In this document: in pieces, positions 26,790 to 35,203 of the stretch | Position numbering within the stretch: the first letter of the stretch is position 1 | How the letters are laid out: each line of letters begins with the position of its first letter | From: JBAZZQ01 sp041658725 | Lineage (GTDB): Bacteria; Planctomycetota; Phycisphaerae; JAAYCJ01 | Length of the DNA stretch: 64,000 nt | NCBI GenBank assembly: GCA_041658725.1 | Contig: JBAZZQ010000004.1 | Coordinates: forward strand, 34,711 to 98,710 | Reading direction: 5' to 3' | Position numbers and translations under genes: made by a program | The notes under the pieces: model-generated | The model's database searches: none | What the model saw: the letters and a program-made list of their open reading frames with translations, nothing else | Told to the model about the DNA's origin: nothing

Positions 26790-28019
26790 ATGAATCGTGT
26801 AATAATATTTGAAGACCCGGGATTCAAAAATCTTCTTCCGCTCGTTTATTGGCGGGCGGTTTTCCAGCTTCGCTGCGGAAGAACCGATTTGCTCACCAAA
26901 ATTCTGGACCAGTTGCGGATTTCAAATCCCATTCTGTTCGTGCGTCCGGAATTGGCCGAGGTCGTTGCCGAACAAGTTCCGCATGTCGTTAATCCAATTT
27001 TGAAAAATGACGGCAATGATGTTTTGCTGGTTAATGGTCGATGGCTTGCCAATTGTCCATTGCCGGAACTTCCGGTAAATTCGCATTTGCTCCAGGGTAA
27101 TACAGTCGTCGCCGCCAGAATACCATCCGATAAGGTTCCAACCCTCTCACCGAACAGCCTCGTTCAATCGGACATGGTATTGACCGGAAGTCAACCGATC
27201 TCCGCCAAAGACAATATCGTCCTGATAAATTATCCCTGGGACCTCGTTGGGCAAAATAAAGGCGAAATTATCCGTGAATTCAACGACGATTCAAAAACCG
27301 GCAGAATCTATTCCGGAGTACATTTGCTGGATGAGCGAAATATTCACATCGGCCAGGGAACCACGATCAAGCCGGGAACGGTACTGGACGCTGAAGACGG
27401 CCCCATTTGGATCGACCAGAACGTTTGCATTCTTCCCAACGTAGTCATTCAGGGACCGGTTTTTATCGGACCTGGCAGCCTGATCCAGTCCAGTGCCCAT
27501 ATTCGCGAGGGAACCTCGATTGGTCCGGTCTGCAAGGTCGGCGGGGAGGTCGAAGATTCCATTCTACAGGGTTACAGCAACAAGCAGCACTATGGTTTTC
27601 TCGGCCATTCCTATCTGGGCCAATGGATCAACTGCGGAGCCGGTATGACCAACTCCGACCTGAAAAACACGTACGGCCTTATCAAGGTAAGTCTTGATGG
27701 CCAAACCACAATCAATACGGGTCTGATTTTCGTCGGCCTGACGGTCGGGGATCACACCAAAATCGGAATTGACGTTTGCTTCCCCTGCGGTGCCGTCGTC
27801 GGTACCGCCAGCAGTGTCAGCACCAGCCGTTACGCACCAAAATTTGTCCCATCCTTTTGCTGGCTGACCGACGAAGAAAAAAAGGATTACAACCCCGACG
27901 AAGCGATAAAAGTAGCTCGACGTTCCATGACCCGCCGAAAACTCGACCTCACCGATGCTCAAAAACGATTATTTATGGCCCTACCCGAAATTACGCGAAA
28001 GTACGAAAATAGCCGGTAA
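26790..28019 (+). CDS. GlmU-like putative sugar nucleotidyltransferase
   Basis: A 409-aa protein. The first part (about 1-170) is a divergent nucleotidyltransferase-like domain (VIIFEDPGFKNLLPLVYWRA). The second part (about 190-350) is a left-handed beta helix of hexapeptide repeats (IGQGTTIKPGTVLDA, IGPGSLIQSSAHIREGTSIG), as in N-acetyltransferases. This matches the GlmU-related family of putative sugar nucleotidyltransferases that in some bacteria make UDP-GlcNAc or related sugars. The N-terminal part lacks a clear GxGxRM loop, so the pyrophosphorylase activity is in doubt. Confidence 0.82.
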   Translation: MNRVIIFEDPGFKNLLPLVYWRAVFQLRCGRTDLLTKILDQLRISNPILFVRPELAEVVAEQVPHVVNPILKNDGNDVLLVNGRWLANCPLPELPVNSHLLQGNTVVAARIPSDKVPTLSPNSLVQSDMVLTGSQPISAKDNIVLINYPWDLVGQNKGEIIREFNDDSKTGRIYSGVHLLDERNIHIGQGTTIKPGTVLDAEDGPIWIDQNVCILPNVVIQGPVFIGPGSLIQSSAHIREGTSIGPVCKVGGEVEDSILQGYSNKQHYGFLGHSYLGQWINCGAGMTNSDLKNTYGLIKVSLDGQTTINTGLIFVGLTVGDHTKIGIDVCFPCGAVVGTASSVSTSRYAPKFVPSFCWLTDEEKKDYNPDEAIKVARRSMTRRKLDLTDAQKRLFMALPEITRKYENSR

Positions 28020-28062
28020 GAGGACTTGTTTTAAATGCGATTAAAAGGGTATATTATAGAGT

Positions 28063-28383
28063 ATGAGTGATAAAGTGCGGGAAATCCTGAAGGAACTGCG
28101 TCATCGCTTGGAGGTCCTCTATGGATCGCGACTTGTTCAGCTTGTCCTCTACGGTTCTCAGGCTCGCGGCGACGACGAAGCGGGTTCTGACATCGACGTC
28201 TTGGTGGTCCTGAAGGGACCGGTTTCGCCCTGTGAAGAGATTAACCGTGTCAGTGAACTTAAGGCAAAACTTTGCTTGGATTACGAAGAGGTCATAAGCT
28301 GTATCTTCATGGACGAAGAATTTTTTACTAACCGACAAGGTCCGCTTCTTCGAAATATCCGTAGAGAAGGAATACCTGTATGA
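28063..28383 (+). CDS. MNT-type nucleotidyltransferase
   Basis: A 106-aa protein with the motif LYGSQARGDDEAGSDIDVLV (about 29-48), the GS and D-x-D signature of minimal nucleotidyltransferases. It overlaps the following HEPN gene by ATGA, so this is a second MNT/HEPN module, of a different subtype from the one at 16.2 kb. The HEPN partner is frameshifted. Confidence 0.88.
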   Translation: MSDKVREILKELRHRLEVLYGSRLVQLVLYGSQARGDDEAGSDIDVLVVLKGPVSPCEEINRVSELKAKLCLDYEEVISCIFMDEEFFTNRQGPLLRNIRREGIPV

Positions 28384-28803
28384 CCAACGACCAGGAAGAT
28401 CTTCTTTTGGAAGCCCGAGATAGTTTGTCGGCGGCAAAAGTGCTTTTGGAGAATGGGTATCCGGGATATTCGGCATCCCGTGCCTATTATTGTATGTTTT
28501 ATATCGCGGAGGCTTTTTTGGAAGGCGAAGGTCTTGCCTATTCCAAACATTCCGCGGTAATATCCAGCCTTTGGCAATACTTTTGCTCGCCCCGGCAGAG
28601 TTCCGACCGAATTTCATCAATTTTTATCGAAAGCCCAAGATTTACGCCATGCGGGGGATTACGGTAGCCGCGGCGCGGTCAATTATGAGCATGCTCGTGA
28701 ACAGATTCGCCGGGCGGAAGAATTTTTAAAACTTAGCGAGCGGTTGATCGGTCCTTTGCCGAAAGATGAGCATGAAAACAACACCGGAAATACAACGGAA
28801 TAA
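28380..28803 (+). pseudogene. HEPN-domain gene broken by a 1-base frameshift
   Basis: The frame starting at 28380 encodes a HEPN protein (EARDSLSAAKVLLENGYPGY, SRAYYCMFYIAEAFL, YSKHSAVIS) but loses similarity after Ser-62. Skipping one A at about 28566 restores a reading frame that continues with AFGNTFARPGRVPTEFHQFL, then QDLRHAGDYGS, NYEHAREQIRRAEEFLKLSE and ends at TAA 28801-28803. The intact product would be about 140 aa, a normal size for this HEPN group. The unbroken frame alone would give 95 residues with an alien end. It may be a real mutation or a sequencing error. Confidence 0.8.
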
Positions 28804-28833
28804 CGTTCGATGTCGCTTCTACCGGCTACGTCT

Positions 28834-29865
28834 TCAGAATTGCTGCAAAAACCGCATATCGTTTTCGGTAAACAAACGGATATCCTTGATTTGATGTTTT
28901 CCCATCGTCATTCGCTCGATGCCGAACCCGAACGCAAATCCGCTGTAGATTTCCGTATCATAACCGACTGCCTGCAGCACGTTCGGATCGACCATTCCGC
29001 ACCCACCGATTTCCTTCCATCCGCTGTTGCCGCAACTATTACAGCCGCGTCCTCCGCAAATCATGCACGTGATATCGATCTCGGCGGAGGGTTCCGTAAA
29101 CGGAAAATAACTCGGACGTAATCGCGTCTTGACATCCCGGCCGAAATAGGCTTTGGTGAATTGATCGATGGTGCTCTTGAGGTCGATCATCGAAACCCCG
29201 CGGTCCACATACAAACACTCGATCTGATGAAACATCATGTGATGCGTGGCGTCGATGGTGTCCGGCCGGTACACTCTGCCGCAAGTTACGATTCGCACGG
29301 GCGGCTGGCGTTTTTCCATAATCCTGATCTGGGCCGTCGATGTTTGCGAACGCAGAAGCATATTTTGGCCGACACCGCTGATATAAAAATTATCCAGGGG
29401 ATCGCGGGCGGGATGTTCCAGCGGGATATTCAATGCCTCGAAATTATGCCATTCGTCTTCGACTTCAGGGGCGTCAATGACTTCAAAACCCATCCGTCCG
29501 AAAATGTCTTCAAGCTCCCAGATCGTTTGCGTAAGCACATGAGGCCGTCCGGTCCGGGGGGCTGTACCCGGCAGCGTTACGTCAAACAGGGGACCGGAAG
29601 GGATGGCCTCGGTTCCCAGGACCGCCTGTTTTTCTTTCATCGCGGTTTCGATGGTGGCTGAGACGTGATTGATGATCTTGCCTATCGCCGCACGTTCCTG
29701 CGGGTCGGCTTTTCCGATCAAGGATTTTGTCTGAGTAACAAGCCCCTTTTTGCCGAAGTATTTTACCCGGTACTCTTCCAGGGCTTTTACATCGGAAATC
29801 GTTTCAAGTTCCGCAAGGGCCTGACTGGTCAGATTGTCCAACTCGACTTGATTGATCATGGGCAT
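28834..29865 (-). CDS. pheS: Phenylalanine--tRNA ligase alpha subunit
   Basis: A 343-aa class II aminoacyl-tRNA synthetase subunit, charging tRNA-Phe as part of an alpha2-beta2 enzyme. The N-terminal coiled coil (about 1-90) is followed by the catalytic domain with motif 2 (VRIVTCGRVYRPDTIDATH near 198) and motif 3 (GFAFGFGIERMTMGKHQI near 310). Near 270-295 a Cys cluster CMICGGRGCNSCGNSGW could hold a metal ion. It follows rplT by 7 bp. The beta-subunit gene pheT is not next to it: the region downstream is the convergent HEPN gene. Confidence 0.96.
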   Translation of the reverse strand: MPMINQVELDNLTSQALAELETISDVKALEEYRVKYFGKKGLVTQTKSLIGKADPQERAAIGKIINHVSATIETAMKEKQAVLGTEAIPSGPLFDVTLPGTAPRTGRPHVLTQTIWELEDIFGRMGFEVIDAPEVEDEWHNFEALNIPLEHPARDPLDNFYISGVGQNMLLRSQTSTAQIRIMEKRQPPVRIVTCGRVYRPDTIDATHHMMFHQIECLYVDRGVSMIDLKSTIDQFTKAYFGRDVKTRLRPSYFPFTEPSAEIDITCMICGGRGCNSCGNSGWKEIGGCGMVDPNVLQAVGYDTEIYSGFAFGFGIERMTMGKHQIKDIRLFTENDMRFLQQF

Positions 29866-29872
29866 ATAGATT

Positions 29873-30235
29873 TTATGCGGGCACTAATTGCGCTTTCGCC
29901 TGCTCGACGATGGCGGAAAACGCTACCGGGTCATGAAGAGCTATTTCCGAAAGCATTTTGCGGTTCAACTTGATCTCGGCCAGCCGAAGACCATGTATCA
30001 ACCGGCTATAAGCGATCCCTTCGCTCAGGCACGCTCCGGATAATCGCGTGATCCACAGGGAACGATATTCGTTTTTCCTGGCTCGGCGATCCGCGCGGGC
30101 ATAATTTCCGGCTCGGATGAGCGTTTCATTGGCGGAATGAAACGTCTTCGACCGTGTCATAAACGCTCCACGAGCCGCTTTTAACGTCCGTTTGATCCGT
30201 TTGTGCCGTGGAACCGCACTTGTTGTTCTTGGCAT
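29873..30235 (-). CDS. rplT: 50S ribosomal protein L20
   Basis: A 120-aa basic protein with the L20 pattern (KRIKRTLKAARGAF, then YARADRRARKNEYRSLWITR). It is an assembly protein of the large subunit that binds 23S rRNA. Between rpmI and pheS, as in many bacteria. The 48-bp gap to rpmI holds a short CTGTCTGCTGTAAGCTG-type repeat. Confidence 0.96.
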   Translation of the reverse strand: MPRTTSAVPRHKRIKRTLKAARGAFMTRSKTFHSANETLIRAGNYARADRRARKNEYRSLWITRLSGACLSEGIAYSRLIHGLRLAEIKLNRKMLSEIALHDPVAFSAIVEQAKAQLVPA

Positions 30236-30283
30236 ATTCTTTTCCTTTCTTTAGCTGTCTGCTGTAAGCTGCTTGCTGTCAGC

Positions 30284-30487
30284 TTATTTTATCAATTGCA
30301 TCTTGATCCGCTTGGTCAAATGATCCGGAACGGTGGCGCTGCGGCGTAATCGGCGAAGCCGTTTTCCAGATTTGTTCGAAAGAAGATGGCTTTTTCCACC
30401 TTTTTTACGAATAACCTTTCCTGTTCCCGTAACCTTTAGTCGCTTGGCGATCCCTTTGTGTGTCTTTCCTGAACAATGTGTTGGCAT
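30284..30487 (-). CDS. rpmI: 50S ribosomal protein L35
   Basis: A 67-aa basic protein with the L35 pattern (THKGIAKRLKVTGTGKVIRK, SHLLSNKSGKRLRRLR). First gene of a three-gene operon rpmI-rplT-pheS. The usual upstream gene infC is absent here: the next gene upstream is the divergent rpoN. Confidence 0.95.
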   Translation of the reverse strand: MPTHCSGKTHKGIAKRLKVTGTGKVIRKKGGKSHLLSNKSGKRLRRLRRSATVPDHLTKRIKMQLIK

Positions 30488-30506
30488 ATCTGCGTCCTAT
30501 TTTCGT

Positions 30507-30534
30507 ATTCTATATGTACCTTCCCGTTTTTCAA
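30507..30534 (-). promoter_or_regulatory. Promoter of rpmI-rplT-pheS
   Basis: TTGAAA (30534-30529), 16-bp spacer, TAGAAT (30512-30507) on the minus strand. Transcription would start about 13 bases before the rpmI ATG, too short for an L20-type autoregulatory leader. Confidence 0.6.
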
Positions 30535-30647
30535 ACAGGGAACAAACCTCTAAATTTAACCGAAAACGGCTAATAATTTCAAGACATTATTTAGGATTTT
30601 ATGTCTTTAATTGCAATAATATTCTTTTCGTGAATTAATCTGCAACG

Positions 30648-30676
30648 TTGTTCCTTATCGGATAAAGCATTATAAT
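30648..30676 (+). promoter_or_regulatory. Promoter of rpoN
   Basis: TTGTTC (30648-30653), 17-bp spacer, TATAAT (30671-30676). Downstream, AGGAGG (30683-30688) lies 22 bases from the ATG, with a small hairpin GTTGT-TCAA-ACAAC (30688-30701) in between. Confidence 0.6.
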
Positions 30677-30710
30677 AGTCATAGGAGGTTGTTCAAACAA
30701 CAAAAATAAT

Positions 30711-32183
30711 ATGCGGCTAGATACATTTCAACAATTAAAGTTGGAACAAAAGCTCAAGCTGGCGCCGCGGATGATCCAGTCGATGGAAATTCTGCAGTTG
30801 CCTTTGGCCGCCCTTGAAGAGCGCCTGGCCCAGGAATTGGAAAAAAACCCCACGCTCGAAATGGCCGAGCCAGGTCAGACCCCCGAAGAATTGGGCGAGA
30901 CTAAAACCACCGAGGACTCCGATACCGACCGCGATTTGGTCATTGATGCCGCCCATGACAATAAGGAAGATTTTAATCGCCTGGACAACATCGAGGACGC
31001 GATAGCCCCCGATGATTATTATGATCGACCGCGAATTTCCCGATCCAGCGGAGACGACGAAGACCCCAAGATGCAGGCCATCGCAAATACCGCCGCCCGG
31101 GATATTTCTCTCCATGAATTCTTAACGTATCAGTGGGATATGGTCGAAATCGCACCCGCCATCCGCCAGGCCGGGGAAGCCATCATTAATCACATCGAAC
31201 CCGACGGATATCTTAAAACACCTTTCGATCAACTCGCTGTCCTAAGCGATCTGCCTGGCGATCCTCCGCTCTGGGAAAGTGCCCTGCTGGAAGTTCAGCA
31301 GTTAGAACCCGCGGGTGTCGGGGCACGGGACGCCCGTGAATGTTTGCTCCTTCAACTCGATGCCCTCGCCGAAGATCGGCCCATTGAGCGGAACATCATC
31401 ACCAACTATTTTACCGAAGTGCAAAATCAGCACTTTCAAAAAGTCATTAAACAGACCGGCTACTCTATCGAACAAATCAAGTCGGCGGTGGAATTTATCA
31501 AAACGCGATTGGTCCTTCATCCGGGCTTATCCATTGGTTCGGCCCCAGTCGCCCACATCGTGCCCGACGTTATTTTGGAATACGATGAAGACGGCACGAC
31601 GTTCAAAGTGATCGTTCCCGACCACGGTTTGCCTCGATTATACGTTTCCGGTCATTATCGAAAAATGCTCATGGACCCCGGCGTGGACGTCAACACCCGC
31701 CGGTTTATCAAAAACAACATCCAAGCCGCCCACTGGATCATCGACGCCGTCGAACAGCGGCGGGAAACCCTACGCAAGGTCGCGCAGGTCATTGTCGATG
31801 CCCAGCGGGAATTTCTCGAAAACGGTCCCAAATTCTTGAAACCCCTGCCCATGGCCCAGGTTGCCGATAAGGTCGGAATCCACGTCGCGACCGTTTCCCG
31901 CGCCGTTTCAGAAAAATACATTTTGACTCCGCGCGGCATGTATCCGCTTCGGTCCTTCTTCATCGGCGGAACCGAAACCGATTCCGGCGAATCCGTTAGT
32001 TGGGATACTGTGCGGGTCAAAATCCAGGAATTGATCAACGCCGAGGAAAAGACCAACCCTCTTGCCGACGACGAGATCATCAAGCGATTAAAAAACGAAG
32101 GAATCACCCTCGCCCGCCGCACCGTCGCAAAATACCGTAAAACCCTCGGCATTCCCTCCTCCCACAAACGCCGTGAAAAATAA
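30711..32183 (+). CDS. rpoN: RNA polymerase sigma-54 factor
   Basis: A 490-aa sigma-54. Region I is at the N-terminus (LEQKLKLAPRMIQSMEILQL, about 10-30), followed by an acidic linker (about 60-115), the core-binding domain (about 125-320), the helix-turn-helix (QVADKVGIHVATVSRAVSEK, about 383-402), and the RpoN box ARRTVAKYRK (about 468-477) that reads the -24 promoter element. All parts are intact. It works with enhancer-binding ATPases, none of which is in this window. The ribosome site is unusually far from the ATG. Confidence 0.97.
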   Translation: MRLDTFQQLKLEQKLKLAPRMIQSMEILQLPLAALEERLAQELEKNPTLEMAEPGQTPEELGETKTTEDSDTDRDLVIDAAHDNKEDFNRLDNIEDAIAPDDYYDRPRISRSSGDDEDPKMQAIANTAARDISLHEFLTYQWDMVEIAPAIRQAGEAIINHIEPDGYLKTPFDQLAVLSDLPGDPPLWESALLEVQQLEPAGVGARDARECLLLQLDALAEDRPIERNIITNYFTEVQNQHFQKVIKQTGYSIEQIKSAVEFIKTRLVLHPGLSIGSAPVAHIVPDVILEYDEDGTTFKVIVPDHGLPRLYVSGHYRKMLMDPGVDVNTRRFIKNNIQAAHWIIDAVEQRRETLRKVAQVIVDAQREFLENGPKFLKPLPMAQVADKVGIHVATVSRAVSEKYILTPRGMYPLRSFFIGGTETDSGESVSWDTVRVKIQELINAEEKTNPLADDEIIKRLKNEGITLARRTVAKYRKTLGIPSSHKRREK

Positions 32184-32208
32184 GACATTCCGGATGAATT
32201 GTATTACG

Positions 32209-32232
32209 AGACGCGACCGTGAGGGAGCGAGC
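32209..32232 (+). repeat. Family B repeat copy
   Basis: GAGACGCGACCGTGAGGGAG followed by CGAG, 26 bp after rpoN. Confidence 0.85.
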
Positions 32233-32280
32233 ATTTGAAATCACGCATTGCAGGAATGAAACGAATGAGAAGATTCTTAA

Positions 32281-32420
32281 ACCGCCAAGATGCCAAGTTC
32301 GCCAAGAGAAGAAGCAACGTTCGATTCTCAATATCCGATTTCCAAGTAAAGAAGGAAAGACCTGCTGCCTGGTTCCTTACTTGAGCATTGAAATTTGAGT
32401 ACTGAACATTGATCATTCCG
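32281..32420 (+). repeat. Mixed short repeats after rpoN
   Basis: ACCGCCAAGATGCCAAGTTC-type direct repeats (32281-32307), followed by a TTGAGCATTGAAATTTGAGT stretch near 32381. Both are of kinds I know as scattered in related genomes. There is no gene in the 32184-32502 gap. Confidence 0.5.
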
Positions 32421-32462
32421 CATGGCGACCTTGTGTGGCTGCCCGTTGAATATTTTCATCGT

Positions 32463-32496
32463 GAAAAGAACCCCCGATTACCATCGGGGGCTAGTT
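32463..32496 (-). terminator. Dispersed terminator-like repeat, family A copy 3
   Basis: Minus-strand copy: CTAG, stem CCCCCGAT / ATCGGGGG with loop GGTA, then TTCTTTTC. It starts 7 bp after the stop of the PilZ gene pair and points in their direction. Confidence 0.8.
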
Positions 32497-32502
32497 AGTA
32501 TT

Positions 32503-33264
32503 TTATTCGCTATTCACATTTCCCGCCGGCTGCAGGCTTCGCAGATAATTCGTAAATCGAGCCAGTCGCAGCAGTGTATCTTGTCCACGCGGACTATGAT
32601 CCAGCGACAGGAATTGCAATCCGTATCGATATTGATTCGTATCTGAAATCGCCTGAACTCTCCTAGCCTGGGCCTGAACCAGAACCGGCTGTTCCGGTTG
32701 GGGCAGATCGATCTCCATAAGGTAACTCTGGTCCATCACCAGGGCATCACTGGAAACTAATTCCACCTGCGTCCCGCCTGCGCTGATATCGATCAGCCGT
32801 CCCGAATGAATAGGGGGGTCCGAAGGAGTACAGTCAATCGCGGCCACCGAAGGCCAGATTTGGACCAAAAGACCCATTTCCTCCGGGACCGCGGCGCGAA
32901 AATATAAACGTCTTTGCACCTGCTGCACTCCATCAGGCCAGCTTAGAATATAGGTTTCTTCGGTTTTATCGCCGATATTCCTGTTCGCAGAATCGATCAC
33001 CGCCGAAACAAACAAATACTTGCGGTGCCCTTTGCGAAAACTGCAGGGCAGCAATTGTCCGGCCAGCATTTTGTCCGTCCACGGTGAGGGGAATTTCCGC
33101 ACCATCAGGTTCTTTAAAGGGGTGCCACCGAGAAATTCCGACGGCATTTCCGTCCAATCGCGCGCCATTCGAACCGTAGCACGCAAAGGGGTTTTATCAC
33201 CAATGGCCCATTCAAGAATTTCGTTGCTCTGTTCCCATGATAGATTGATTGCGTACATACTCAT
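32503..33264 (-). CDS. PilZ-domain protein 2
   Basis: A 253-aa protein with a YcgR-like N-terminal part (about 1-115) and a C-terminal PilZ domain (about 118-240). The c-di-GMP binding motifs are present: QRRLYFRAAVP (R-x3-R type) near 116-126 and DISAGGTQV (D-x-S-x2-G) near 160-168. It should respond to c-di-GMP, though the output is unknown because no flagellar or pilus gene is near. It overlaps the upstream PilZ gene by ATGA. Confidence 0.85.
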   Translation of the reverse strand: MSMYAINLSWEQSNEILEWAIGDKTPLRATVRMARDWTEMPSEFLGGTPLKNLMVRKFPSPWTDKMLAGQLLPCSFRKGHRKYLFVSAVIDSANRNIGDKTEETYILSWPDGVQQVQRRLYFRAAVPEEMGLLVQIWPSVAAIDCTPSDPPIHSGRLIDISAGGTQVELVSSDALVMDQSYLMEIDLPQPEQPVLVQAQARRVQAISDTNQYRYGLQFLSLDHSPRGQDTLLRLARFTNYLRSLQPAGNVNSE

Positions 33265-33998
33265 GTCCCCTTCTTGCTATCTTTGGAAAAAACATCATGC
33301 GTCAGCGCCGTTCGCAGTCGGGTTTGAAAATCGCTGGTTTGTTCTGTATTGACGAATTGAAGTCCAATAATCAACTCGGACTGTTCCTTGCGAACCTCCT
33401 TATGGCACACGGTCGCGGAGGTAAAGAACTCCGGGTCGCGAACATTCAGGCTGAACCGGATATACACAAGGTCGCCGATAAACAGGCAATTATCCAGGGA
33501 TTCCTGAACCTGAACCGACATCCCATGCATACTTAAATCCCGCACCTTCCCCAGAGCCGGGGTGGCATTTACCTTTGCTTTTTCATTTTCATGAGTCTCC
33601 TGCCAACTGATGTACACGGCAAACGCCTGTCCGGGCACATGCCGATGAAAACGCCTCCGCTGCATCACCTGGATGGTCTTTGGCCGATTGAATATTACGG
33701 TCAAACCTTCCGTTCGCGTCTGCACTTCCAAAAGGTCGCACACCGTCAGGTAGCGGGTCTCGCCCAGGCTTATTAATATCTGGTAGTATTGCCCGGCGAG
33801 CGGCTTAAATGATGCCTGGCCCTGGCTGGCCAAGTGCAGGAGAATCACTTCCGAGTTGCAGGAGACCAAAGATCCGCTAAAGGCGCGTGGTTGAATTTGC
33901 TCGATCGTTTCCGCCCAGACGGTGGCACGCTGACGGACCGCCTGTTCGATCACCCGGGCGGACTGTCGTGGACCTAAATCATAGGCATATCCTACCAT
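33261..33998 (-). CDS. PilZ-domain protein 1
   Basis: A 245-aa protein, a paralogue of the following gene, with an N-terminal YcgR-like part (about 10-105) and a PilZ domain (about 110-235). The motifs are MQRRRFHRHVPG near 111-122 and DLSMHGMSVQV near 153-163. The first motif is Arg-rich and fits c-di-GMP binding. It is the first gene of the pair. The 375-bp region upstream shows no clear promoter. Confidence 0.85.
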   Translation of the reverse strand: MVGYAYDLGPRQSARVIEQAVRQRATVWAETIEQIQPRAFSGSLVSCNSEVILLHLASQGQASFKPLAGQYYQILISLGETRYLTVCDLLEVQTRTEGLTVIFNRPKTIQVMQRRRFHRHVPGQAFAVYISWQETHENEKAKVNATPALGKVRDLSMHGMSVQVQESLDNCLFIGDLVYIRFSLNVRDPEFFTSATVCHKEVRKEQSELIIGLQFVNTEQTSDFQTRLRTALTHDVFSKDSKKGT

Positions 33999-34130
33999 TA
34001 GCGTTTTCCCCTTTTCCTCGTGTTATGATGATTTATTTTCATGATCGTCATTTTACTCTAATTTCGGTCAAATTCGATCTCGACTTAATATCCGACAACG
34101 GCCGCGGCAAATTTTAGAAACACAAGAGAG

Positions 34131-34174
34131 AAAAAAAGGCGTCCGTGGTAAAAAGTTTCACCAGCAGACGCCTT
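34131..34174 (-). terminator. Terminator of the DUF1638 gene
   Basis: On the minus strand AAGGCGTC pairs with GACGCCTT, with an inner TGGT/ACCA stem, followed by seven T residues. It lies 200 bp after the stop. The rest of the 33999-34373 gap shows no gene. Confidence 0.7.
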
Positions 34175-34373
34175 GAACCGGGACTGGTAGTGGCCAAAAA
34201 AATACTTTTACTATTGTGACCGTACGTTATTCAATTTTTAGATGTCGTCACTACCTTCAGGGTAAACAATCGGCATTTACGGATACGAGTTAAGAAAAAA
34301 AACGAAAGAACGGCAAAAACCAATGATTAAGGCTAAAAAATGAATTTAAGGTCCGAGAAATAGTTTTCGACTA

Positions 34374-35117
34374 TCAAGGGCAAGCGTCGAGAATTTGGGT
34401 ATCATTGCGTGCGATGATATGGCTGCCGGGAGGAACAATAAGAAAATCATCATCCCACTTACCGGCAAAAAGCTTTTCGAGAAGCGACCACTCCCCCTGA
34501 CGAAGTTCAAACTCCCATTTCCGCTCCTGGGCTTCATTTCGTGAGGCTTCGATAAATGGTTGCTCGTCGGTTGTTCCCATTTGGATATAGCAGATACGGC
34601 TATAATTCTTTAATCCATCCCCCAGCGTGGAAAAAATGAAATCCGCATTGTCCTTGCCGTATTTTTCGACCATTTCTTCATAAGTGGCATCAAGCCCGAG
34701 TTGGGCCATCACCCCCTGCGATCCGGGCACATTGGAATCATTTCGTTCGCACCACCCGGTGGAGTGATAATACGTGCCTGGATGCGAATCGAAATAGCTT
34801 TGATACGCCTGTCGGTTTCCAAAGAAAAAAGTGATACAGTCATGTGCCCTCGGAATAACCAGTGGAATACTCCGGGCCGTCAAACCCACCAACCCGTCGT
34901 TGCATCGGGCATAACCCAGCAAGATCGCTTTATAATTGTCGCTTTCAGGAACCGCGTCGATTGCGGATTGCAGACGCGACTGCATTTGGCGGCGAACCAG
35001 ATCATGCAAACCTTTTCGCATGAATTCAACGTCAATCCGAAGGGGCGAACTCGCCGCCAACCTGCACGCTTCCCGGTAGATAATCTCACAACCGATAAAT
35101 TTGTATTTATCCATCAT
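34374..35117 (-). CDS. DUF1638-family protein
   Basis: A 247-aa protein with the DUF1638 pattern: IGCEIIYREACRLAASSP near the start (about 8-25), ILLGYARCNDGLVGL (about 65-80), IPRAHDCITFFFGN (about 88-102) and PGTYYHSTGWCERN (about 112-126). Members are often encoded with corrinoid-dependent methyltransferases and are thought to serve them. In this window the only related gene is a UROD-like protein 11 kb away. The conserved Cys and His suggest a metal or cofactor site. It is transcribed away from argB. Confidence 0.8.
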   Translation of the reverse strand: MMDKYKFIGCEIIYREACRLAASSPLRIDVEFMRKGLHDLVRRQMQSRLQSAIDAVPESDNYKAILLGYARCNDGLVGLTARSIPLVIPRAHDCITFFFGNRQAYQSYFDSHPGTYYHSTGWCERNDSNVPGSQGVMAQLGLDATYEEMVEKYGKDNADFIFSTLGDGLKNYSRICYIQMGTTDEQPFIEASRNEAQERKWEFELRQGEWSLLEKLFAGKWDDDFLIVPPGSHIIARNDTQILDACP

Positions 35118-35145
35118 TTTATTTTATCAAACAACATAGCTTTTG

Positions 35146-35174
35146 TTGACACTGATGTAAAATAAAATTAAACT
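35146..35174 (+). promoter_or_regulatory. Promoter of the arg genes
   Basis: TTGACA (35146-35151), 17-bp spacer, TAAACT (35169-35174), followed by GGAGGAG before the argB start. A perfect -35 and a good -10. Confidence 0.7.
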
Positions 35175-35203
35175 GAATATCTTTAAAATCCGGAGGAGTA
35201 AGG

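Noticed and set aside
30690..30707. A TTG-started six-codon leader peptide before rpoN
   Set aside because: It is too short and has no attenuator-like pattern. Chance is more likely.
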